A DNA stretch of 5,898 bases from JAPEKQ01 sp964516845. Lineage in GTDB: Bacteria > Joyebacterota > Joyebacteria > Joyebacterales > Joyebacteraceae. Location: the NCBI GenBank assembly GCA_964516845.1, contig CAZEXP010000074.1:1-5898 (forward strand), in the 5' to 3' direction. The notes beneath the pieces are model-generated. The model had not been told where the DNA came from. It worked only from the letters and a program-made list of their open reading frames with translations, and did no database searches. The stretch's first letter is position 1. Each line of letters opens with the position of its first letter. Shown one piece after another: positions 1 to 5,151 of this stretch. The position numbers and the translations under genes were made by a program.

Positions 1-1602
1 GACGCGACGTCCCGACACGTCGAACACCTCGGCGGTCACGCGCGACGGCGTGCCGAGCGAATAGCGGAGACTCGAGCCGGGACGAGCAGGGTTGGGCGAG
101 AACGGCGCGACGAGCTGAAGCGCTGCGACCGGCGCGTCGTCCACACCGGTGTCCGCGCTGATCGTCACATCGGTGATCGTCAGCGATCCGATGTCGACGC
201 TGACGTAGTATGTCGCCACGTCGCCGTCGACGATCGAGTGCGTGATGGTACCCGCGTCTACCGCGTAGGGCATTGATGCGGCGGGTACATGGAATTTCAG
301 GCGTCCGTGTTCGAAGTCCTCCGGCTGACCGTTGGTGACCGTGGCCGTGATCTCTGTCTCGGTGCCGTCGTTCGCGGCGTCGTAGTTGACGCGGAGGTTG
401 TACCCGCTGCCACCTCCTGCGGAGATCGCGTCGGATGGCGTGACGATGTTATCTGAGACGCGGACGAGACGCATGGATCGGTTGCCGTCGCAGACATTGT
501 CCGTGGCGAGATTGAACGGCGTAGCGCCTATGGCGCCCGAGTCATAGTGAATGTGCCCGTAGAGCGCTCCGTCGACGCCGAGGCTTCCGAGATTCAGCTG
601 GTCCTGGAAGTCCATGTGGTAGAAGAGTACGACCGCCTTGACCGGGTGGACGAGGCTCAGGTCGTCGGCCAGCCACGCGAGCTGCTTCGTCGTGAAGCTG
701 TCATTCCCGTAGGTCGTACGGCGCCACTTGTCGTAGTTGTTGTAGGCCTCGATCCCCGTGAAGTGCGCGTGCGCATAGTCGAACGAGTAGTTCTGCGTGT
801 AGATGTTGTCGCCCGTCGGTGGATCGTTGAGGTAGCGCCAGCCGAAGAATCTCCACCACGTCTTGCGCGCTGTCCCGTCGGGCGGAGGCGTGTCGTCCCA
901 TCCGCCGACGTCGTGGTTGCCCGCCGTGATGAAGACCGGGATGTCGAATTCACCCAGAATGCGCTTGGCCTTCGTGAAGTAGCGTCTTTCCTGGTAGTCC
1001 TCGAGCTCGCCCTCATTGACCACGTCACCCGTGAAGAGGACGAACGCCGGATTGATGATGTTGATGTCGTTGATGACGGCACGGAGGTCGTCCATCTCGG
1101 TCGTGTCCGAGTCCGCGCCGCTCTCGTAGTAGAAGAGATGCGTCGGCAGGTGGGTGTCCGTGATGTGAACGAAGTAGAAGTCGTTCGAGATCGCGTCCTC
1201 GACCATGACCGAGTGCTTCGTGACGTCATCGATGCCGCCGTTGGCCTGCACGTGAAGGTCGTAGAGCTCCTCTGGCGTACCGGTCGGTACGGTCGCGGTC
1301 ATGAACCAGCGCTCGTACGAGGACTCATATGAGACGCTGCTGAGGGCCAGCGAGTAGGAGAGGCCCCCGCGTTCGAGCACGGCCGACCATCCGGTCGTAC
1401 CGGACGAGGCCTTCGCCTCGATCGTGAAGCTCTGGCCGTCCGCCAGCACGACGGGCACGGACAGGATCGGGCGCATGACGACCGTCAGCGTGTCGCCGAC
1501 GGCTCGGCCGTCCGTAGACGCGGCTGCGGAGGCGAGCGGTGTCAGCAGCAGAGCGATGGCGGCCAGGGTGATGAGTCCGATTGTTCTCGCTGGGGATGGC
1601 AT
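1..1602 (-). CDS. Secreted calcineurin-like metallophosphoesterase with C-terminal sorting-type domain (3' end cut by window)
   Basis: An open frame of 534 codons runs off the left edge without a stop, so the C-terminus is missing. The start ATG at 1602 was chosen because GGAGG (1613-1609) lies six bases upstream; an ATG at 1618 is out of frame. Residues 1-27 look like a Sec signal peptide (R6, hydrophobic 8-25, cleavage near ASA-A). Residues about 45-135 look beta-rich, possibly Ig-like. Residues about 142-360 carry the full metallophosphoesterase set: DTH (D149, H151), GDVVNE (192-197), GNHD (228-231), a lone H329 and GHIH (349-352). All metal ligands are present, so a dinuclear-metal phosphoesterase active outside the cytoplasm is likely; the substrate cannot be read. 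Residues about 395-485 look like another beta-sandwich. From about 497 a 'SPNP..PGSSLRYSL' then 'FDVSGRRV' segment matches the start of FlgD-Ig/type IX-like tails that send or anchor proteins at the surface. It is divergent from the neighbouring plus-strand unit. Confidence 0.9.
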   Translation of the reverse strand, partial: MPSPARTIGLITLAAIALLLTPLASAAASTDGRAVGDTLTVVMRPILSVPVVLADGQSFTIEAKASSGTTGWSAVLERGGLSYSLALSSVSYESSYERWFMTATVPTGTPEELYDLHVQANGGIDDVTKHSVMVEDAISNDFYFVHITDTHLPTHLFYYESGADSDTTEMDDLRAVINDINIINPAFVLFTGDVVNEGELEDYQERRYFTKAKRILGEFDIPVFITAGNHDVGGWDDTPPPDGTARKTWWRFFGWRYLNDPPTGDNIYTQNYSFDYAHAHFTGIEAYNNYDKWRRTTYGNDSFTTKQLAWLADDLSLVHPVKAVVLFYHMDFQDQLNLGSLGVDGALYGHIHYDSGAIGATPFNLATDNVCDGNRSMRLVRVSDNIVTPSDAISAGGGSGYNLRVNYDAANDGTETEITATVTNGQPEDFEHGRLKFHVPAASMPYAVDAGTITHSIVDGDVATYYVSVDIGSLTITDVTISADTGVDDAPVAALQLVAPFSPNPARPGSSLRYSLGTPSRVTAEVFDVSGRRV

Positions 1603-1604
1603 TG

Positions 1605-1619
1605 CATGCCTCCGGCATG
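1605..1619 (-). promoter_or_regulatory. Ribosome binding site of the phosphoesterase, inside a small hairpin
   Basis: On the minus strand the leader reads CATGCC-GGA-GGCATG, a perfect 6-bp inverted repeat with a three-base loop. The Shine-Dalgarno GGAGG (1613-1609) lies in the loop and the descending stem, and the ATG at 1602 begins two bases after the stem. Seen directly: the inverted repeat and the SD. Inferred: if the hairpin forms in mRNA it would partly hide the SD and lower or regulate translation initiation. It is short and could be fortuitous. Confidence 0.5.
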
Positions 1620-1669
1620 GTTGCATTCGACTTCCGCGGGGTATCCCATCAAGTGAGTCCCCAGACACT

Positions 1670-1698
1670 ATTATAACACGGAAGCACGCTCTTGACGA
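1670..1698 (-). promoter_or_regulatory. Promoter for the metallophosphoesterase gene
   Basis: Reading the minus strand, a perfect -10 hexamer TATAAT (1675-1670) follows a -35-like TCGTCA (1698-1693; four of six match TTGACA) with an ideal 17-base spacer. Transcription would start near 1663, giving a leader of about 60 bases before the ATG at 1602. The TATAAT stands out in this GC-rich DNA and is correctly placed for the gene, so a housekeeping sigma-70-type promoter is likely. Some FCB lineages use a different -10/-35 consensus, which would lower this call. Confidence 0.6.
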
Positions 1699-1800
1699 GC
1701 AGGGTATCCTGTGGAGTGTCCGGCTGGCCTCATTTCTCGCGTGAGGCGCCTTGCTCCGGCCGGCCCGCGCGGGCTCAGCGTTCTCCCTGCGGTCACCGCG

Positions 1801-1829
1801 TGGACTCGGCCCACCGCTCAGGGTATACT
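1801..1829 (+). promoter_or_regulatory. Promoter for the AIR synthase-like gene and probable downstream operon
   Basis: A -10 hexamer TATACT (1824-1829) is preceded by TGGACT (1801-1806; four of six match TTGACA) with a 17-base spacer. The predicted start is near 1836, so the leader before the GTG at 1873 is about 37 bases. That leaves room for the strong SD at 1860-1866 and argues against the upstream ATG codons at 1711 and 1843 as starts. No other promoter-like site is evident in the 83- and 37-base gaps downstream, so this one may drive all three plus-strand genes. Confidence 0.55.
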
Positions 1830-1859
1830 GCCTGTCAGGTCAATGCCAACGAATCCCCG

Positions 1860-1866
1860 AGGAGGT
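1860..1866 (+). promoter_or_regulatory. Ribosome binding site that fixes the GTG start at 1873
   Basis: AGGAGGT is nearly fully complementary to the 16S rRNA 3' end and sits six bases before GTG at 1873. The same frame stays open upstream to an ATG at 1711 and includes an ATG at 1843, but neither has a comparable SD, and the residues upstream of 1873 do not look like part of the family. Confidence 0.85.
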
Positions 1867-1872
1867 ACACAC

Positions 1873-2931
1873 GTGAGTGAAGAGCGGCTGCCGACATTGG
1901 GCAAGGTGACCCCCGAGTTCTTCGACCGCGTCATATTCCCGCGGCTGGGCGCGCACGACCCCGATGTCCTCATCGGTCCCCAGCACGGAGTCGACTTCGG
2001 CGCCATCACGATCGGGGACCAGGTCATCGTGCTGTCGACCGATCCGTTCTTCATCGCGCCCGCGCTCGGGTGGGAGAGGGCGGCCTGGTTCGCGCTTCAC
2101 ATCCTGGCGAGCGATGTCGCCGTGAGCGGTATCCCGCCCAGGTTCTTCGCGGTCGACCTCAACCTGCCGCCCGAGATGCGCGAGTCCGAGTTGACGACCA
2201 TCTGGCAGACGGTGCACGAGGAAGCAGAGAAGCTCGGCATCGCAGTCGTATCGGGCCACACCGCGCGTTACGCGGGCTGCAACTTCCCGATGGTCGGCGG
2301 GGCAACGGTCATCGGCGTCGGTTCGAAGGACGATCTGATCGATCCGCGCAAGGCGCAGGTCGGCGACCGGATCATCATCACCAAGGGGCCGGCCATCGAG
2401 GCGACCGGTCTCATGGCGGTCCAGTTTCCCGAATTCATCAGCGAACGCTACGGCGAGGAGTTCACGCAGAAGGCGCAGGATATGTTCTTCTCGATGTCCG
2501 TCGTCGAGGACGCGCGCATCTGCTCGCAGGTCGGTGGCATGACGGCGATGCACGACGCGACCGAATGCGGCATCTGGGGCGCGCTCTTCGAGATCGCCCG
2601 GGCGTCGGGGAAGGGCATGGTCATCAACAAGGCGGACATCGTCGCGGACGAAGTCGCCCTCAAGGTCTGTGATCTCTTCGGGATGGAACCGATGAGTTCG
2701 ATCAGCGAGGGAACGCTCGTGGGAACCGTTCGGCCGGAGCGGGCAGCCGACGTGCTCGCGGTCCTTGCCGACGCGGGGATCCCGGCGTCCGACGTCGGCG
2801 AACTCGTGCCAGACGAGCGCGGCGTTCGCGTCGTCGAAGATGGAGCGGAGACCGACCTCGTGCACCCCGGGACCGACCCGTTCTGGGGGACGTTCGAGGA
2901 GTACCTCGGCAAGCAGGCGGCGCGAGGATAG
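1873..2931 (+). CDS. AIR synthase-like (PurM/HypE/ThiL superfamily) ATP-binding protein
   Basis: 352 residues from a GTG start, typical for the superfamily that includes HypE, SelD, ThiL and PurM. These are cytoplasmic, usually dimeric enzymes that use ATP to activate a carbonyl or other oxygen. Seen: an N-terminal AIRS domain (about 35-150) with the glycine-rich 'IGPQHGVDFG' (34-43), STDPFF (55-60; D57 a likely Mg-ATP ligand), DVAVSG (81-86) and SGHT (127-130); then a C-terminal AIRS domain (about 163-320) with GDRIIITKG, HDATECG (227-233) and SISEGTLVG (276-284). The order and motifs resemble HypE-like proteins most. HypE, however, ends in a conserved cysteine that carries the carbamoyl group, whereas this protein ends GKQAARG without one, and no hydrogenase maturation gene is visible. 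A cysteine (C232) replaces the usual glycine of the TEGG/TRGG motif. The fold is confident, the reaction unknown. First gene of a probable operon; the next start is 83 bases downstream. Confidence 0.88.
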   Translation: MSEERLPTLGKVTPEFFDRVIFPRLGAHDPDVLIGPQHGVDFGAITIGDQVIVLSTDPFFIAPALGWERAAWFALHILASDVAVSGIPPRFFAVDLNLPPEMRESELTTIWQTVHEEAEKLGIAVVSGHTARYAGCNFPMVGGATVIGVGSKDDLIDPRKAQVGDRIIITKGPAIEATGLMAVQFPEFISERYGEEFTQKAQDMFFSMSVVEDARICSQVGGMTAMHDATECGIWGALFEIARASGKGMVINKADIVADEVALKVCDLFGMEPMSSISEGTLVGTVRPERAADVLAVLADAGIPASDVGELVPDERGVRVVEDGAETDLVHPGTDPFWGTFEEYLGKQAARG

Positions 2932-3002
2932 CGGTCGGCGCGCGGACAGCTCGGGCGAGAGGGAGGCCGTGCGCGGCGGCAGCAGGCGAGTGGAGTGAAC
3001 AC

Positions 3003-3008
3003 AGGAGG
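3003..3008 (+). promoter_or_regulatory. Ribosome binding site for the serine hydrolase (GTG start at 3015)
   Basis: AGGAGG lies six bases before GTG at 3015. Starting here gives a complete signal peptide beginning MKITRMR, while the next in-frame ATG (codon 6, at 3030) would lose K2 and R5 and has no SD at the right distance. The leader closely resembles that of the gene upstream (AGGAGG, then ACAC, then a GTG start). Confidence 0.8.
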
Positions 3009-3014
3009 ACACGC

Positions 3015-4508
3015 GTGAAGATCACGAGAATGAGGAGCCTGGGATACGCCGTACTGCTGGCAGCCGTGACTCTGCTGCCCCTGACGGCAGTGGCGCAGGA
3101 CAGCTACACCGACACCCCTGAGATGCCCGGAGGGGTCGATGGCCTGCGCATCCAGGCGCTCATTGACTTCATCAACGCGGGTGATCCGGCGCTCGTGGAG
3201 CAGTTCTTCGCGGAGCACTGCACGCCTGAGTTCTTCGAGATGGCGCCGCTCGAGATGCACCAGGAGGTCTACGCGGACTTCGTGGCAGAGACCGGTGGCG
3301 TCACGTTCCACGGGATTCGCACGTACGATCCAACGCCCCCCGAAGAACGGACCATCGTCATCCTCGAGGACCGCAACTTCGGTTCGTGGCGGGCGTTCGT
3401 TCTGAACTTCTCGCACGACGACGAGAGGCGCATCGCGGGACTGAGGTTCGCGGAGGCGCGGACGCCGTCGGATGTCGAGGAGCCGGCGCTCACCGAGTCC
3501 GAGTGCGTCGCCGAAATCACGACATTCGTTGACGCTCTCTGCGAGCGCGACCTCTTCTCAGGGAGCGTTCTTGTGGCGCGTGGCAGCGACATCCTCCTTG
3601 CGCAGGTCTGCGGCGACGCGAGCAAGCGGTTTGGTGTTCCGAACGACATGGACACGCGGTTCAATCTCGGATCCATGAACAAGATGTTCACGGCGACCGC
3701 CATCATGCAGCTCGTCGAGAGGGGCGAGCTGTCGCTCGATGATCCGATCGGCAAGTACGTTGATGAGACCTGGCTTCCGCACGACATCACCGACCGTGTG
3801 ACCATCCATCATCTGCTTTCGCACACATCGGGTCTTGGGAGTTACTTCAACGACACCTACGATGCATCGTCCCGGAAGCTCTTCCGGTCCGTGGGCGACT
3901 ACAGACCGCTGGTGCAGGGCGACACGCTCGCCTTCGAGCCCGGCGCCGAGTTCCTGTATAGCAACACGGGGATGCTGCTTCTGGGCGTCGTCATCGAGAG
4001 CGTCACGGGACGGAGCTACTTCGACTACGTGCGCGAGAATATCTACGAGCCCGCCGGGATGACGCGTACCGACTGCTACGACATGGACATGCCGGCGGAC
4101 AATCTGGCCATCGGATATGAGAAGGATTCCGGGTCGCCCTGGGGCTACCGCAACAATCTCTATGAGCATGTCATCAAGGGCGGTCCCGCCGGCGGCGGGT
4201 TCTCAACCTCGCCGGACATGCACCGCTTCGCGATCGCGCTCCTCAACGAGACGCTGGTCGGACGCGATTCGCTCGACACGATGTGGGTGGAGCAGTCCGA
4301 GAGTCCCTACGGGTATGGCTTCGGCGTGAGCGGCAGCGCGGCGGGGAAGGTCGTCGGTCACGGCGGCGGGTTCTATGGGATCAACTCGAATCTCGATATC
4401 TTCCTCGAGACCGGATACGTCGCTGTCGTGATGTCCAACTACGGTCGCGCGGCCAGTCCTGTGGCGACCAGGATCCAGGAACTTCTCGGGCGGATCCCGG
4501 CCGAGTAG
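3015..4508 (+). CDS. Secreted class C beta-lactamase-family serine hydrolase with an extra N-terminal domain
   Basis: 497 residues. Residues 1-27 form a Sec signal peptide (K2, R5, R7, hydrophobic core 10-25, cleavage AVA-QD); there is no lipobox cysteine, so a soluble periplasmic or exported protein is expected. Residues about 40-150 form an extra domain (alpha-helical start, then strands) that I cannot assign; similar segments precede the catalytic domain in some other serine hydrolases. Residues about 170-490 are the beta-lactamase/DD-peptidase fold (PF00144): SMNK (220-223, nucleophile S220 and K223), YSN (315-317) and HGG (449-451) in the KTG position, with the family landmarks HHLLSHTSGLG (265-275), FEPGAEFLYSNTG (307-319) and GPAGGGFSTSPDM (390-402). 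The family includes esterases, D-amino peptidases and penicillin-binding proteins, and HGG instead of KTG favours an esterase or peptidase over a true beta-lactamase. The substrate is not predictable. It stands 37 bases before the UPF0316 gene, probably in one transcript. Confidence 0.92.
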   Translation: MKITRMRSLGYAVLLAAVTLLPLTAVAQDSYTDTPEMPGGVDGLRIQALIDFINAGDPALVEQFFAEHCTPEFFEMAPLEMHQEVYADFVAETGGVTFHGIRTYDPTPPEERTIVILEDRNFGSWRAFVLNFSHDDERRIAGLRFAEARTPSDVEEPALTESECVAEITTFVDALCERDLFSGSVLVARGSDILLAQVCGDASKRFGVPNDMDTRFNLGSMNKMFTATAIMQLVERGELSLDDPIGKYVDETWLPHDITDRVTIHHLLSHTSGLGSYFNDTYDASSRKLFRSVGDYRPLVQGDTLAFEPGAEFLYSNTGMLLLGVVIESVTGRSYFDYVRENIYEPAGMTRTDCYDMDMPADNLAIGYEKDSGSPWGYRNNLYEHVIKGGPAGGGFSTSPDMHRFAIALLNETLVGRDSLDTMWVEQSESPYGYGFGVSGSAAGKVVGHGGGFYGINSNLDIFLETGYVAVVMSNYGRAASPVATRIQELLGRIPAE

Positions 4509-4536
4509 AGACGCCGAAGCAACACACACTTCGATT

Positions 4537-4540
4537 GGAG
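4537..4540 (+). promoter_or_regulatory. Ribosome binding site for the UPF0316 gene
   Basis: GGAG (within TTGGAG) lies five bases before the ATG at 4546 in the 37-base gap after the serine hydrolase stop. It supports ATG 4546 as the start and translation from a shared transcript. It is weaker than the AGGAGG sites of the two genes upstream. Confidence 0.65.
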
Positions 4541-4545
4541 TCCGA

Positions 4546-5115
4546 ATGTTCGGTCTCGACACACCGACGCTGATGCTCGGCGGCGCGATCTTCCTTGTTC
4601 GCATCGTGGACGTCAGTCTGGGCACGATCAGGACGATCAGCACGGTTCAGGGCAGACGGGGGATCGCCTTCGGGCTGGGGCTGGTGGAGGTGAGCCTCTG
4701 GCTCAGCGTGATGGCGGCCATCGTCCCGCGAGTCGCGGCGCGCCCGATCCTCGGCGCTTTCTACGCGCTCGGTTTCTCGACCGGGAACGTTGTTGGCATC
4801 CTCATCGAGCAGCGGATCGCGCTCGGGCACGTGACGTTTCGCGTTCTCACACGCATCAATCCCGAGAAGATCGCGACGGAGATCCGTGACATGGGGTTTC
4901 CGGTCACGATCTTTGAGGGGAGGGGGCGCTCGGGACCCGTCGAGGAACTTGTCCTCGTCTGCAAGCGCCGTGAAGTCCGGCGGATACTCGAGGTCGTGAG
5001 AAAGCACTCGCCGGAGGCGTTCTACGTCACCGAACCTGTAGGCCTTGTCAGGACTCCACGACGTCCGACCATGCAGCTGCCGACCGGCTGGCGCGCGATC
5101 GTGAAGAAGAAGTGA
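4546..5115 (+). CDS. UPF0316 family membrane protein (DUF5698 + DUF2179)
   Basis: 189 residues, close to the usual size of UPF0316 proteins (Bacillus YebE-like). Three membrane helices are visible at about 6-26, 40-60 and 66-87. The first carries the family-typical 'VRIVDVSLGTIRTI' stretch (18-31) and the third 'GFSTGNVVGILIEQRIALG' (76-94). A cytoplasmic C-terminal domain (about 96-165) is of the DUF2179 type, with 'MGFPVTIFEGRGRSGPVEEL' (116-135) followed by a basic helix. DUF2179 also forms the tail of YitT-type membrane proteins; the combination suggests a small sensor or transporter-like protein, but no function is established for UPF0316. The last 25 residues are basic and look unstructured (ending IVKKK). 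Its neighbours give no further clue: an exported hydrolase upstream and a convergent CorA channel downstream. Family assignment is confident, function unknown. Confidence 0.9.
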   Translation: MFGLDTPTLMLGGAIFLVRIVDVSLGTIRTISTVQGRRGIAFGLGLVEVSLWLSVMAAIVPRVAARPILGAFYALGFSTGNVVGILIEQRIALGHVTFRVLTRINPEKIATEIRDMGFPVTIFEGRGRSGPVEELVLVCKRREVRRILEVVRKHSPEAFYVTEPVGLVRTPRRPTMQLPTGWRAIVKKK

Positions 5116-5120
5116 CAGGC

Positions 5121-5146
5121 CTGCTCCTGAACGGAGCAGCGCTCCG
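5121..5146. terminator. Overlapping inverted repeats in the convergent gap (possible bidirectional terminator)
   Basis: CTGCTCC (5121-5127) and GGAGCAG (5133-5139) form a 7-bp stem with a five-base loop. The second arm can instead pair downstream: CGGAGC (5132-5137) with GCTCCG (5141-5146), a 6-bp stem with a three-base loop. The two hairpins exclude each other. They fill the 36-base gap between the UPF0316 stop and the corA stop, where a shared terminator is expected. No T-run follows in either direction, so this is not a classic intrinsic terminator; it may slow polymerase or protect 3' ends. Confidence 0.45.
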
Positions 5147-5151
5147 CATGC

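Noticed and set aside
547..1332. A 261-codon plus-strand open frame opposite the phosphoesterase.
   Set aside because: It lies wholly antisense to a gene with complete metallophosphoesterase motifs. Its product is a low-complexity V/R/E/D-rich string with no domain, typical of an antisense frame in GC-rich DNA.
1325..1618. A 97-codon minus-strand frame starting at ATG 1618.
   Set aside because: It is out of frame with the phosphoesterase, its ATG lies inside the SD hairpin, and its product is arginine-rich nonsense. The real gene starts at 1602 in another frame.
1711..1872. N-terminal extension of the AIR synthase-like protein from ATG at 1711 (54 more residues).
   Set aside because: It would span the predicted promoter at 1801-1829, has no SD, and its residues look non-coding. 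The GTG at 1873 has AGGAGGT six bases upstream.
1840..3012. A 390-codon minus-strand open frame opposite the AIR synthase-like gene.
   Set aside because: The translation is rich in R, D, L and H with no recognisable motif, and the plus strand carries the clear family protein with SD and promoter.
2932..3014. Possible terminator or promoter in the 83-base gap between the first two plus-strand genes.
   Set aside because: No T-run, no strong hairpin and no -10/-35 pair could be found, so the gap is treated as intra-operon.
2448..3416. A 322-codon minus-strand open frame across the junction of two plus-strand genes.
   Set aside because: It is antisense to two well-supported genes, has no RBS or recognisable domain, and is a product of GC-rich codon structure.
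3015..4508. Reading the serine hydrolase as an antibiotic-resistance beta-lactamase.
   Set aside because: The SxxK/YSN/HGG set is shared by many esterases and peptidases. The HGG third motif and the extra N-terminal domain do not support a true class C beta-lactamase.
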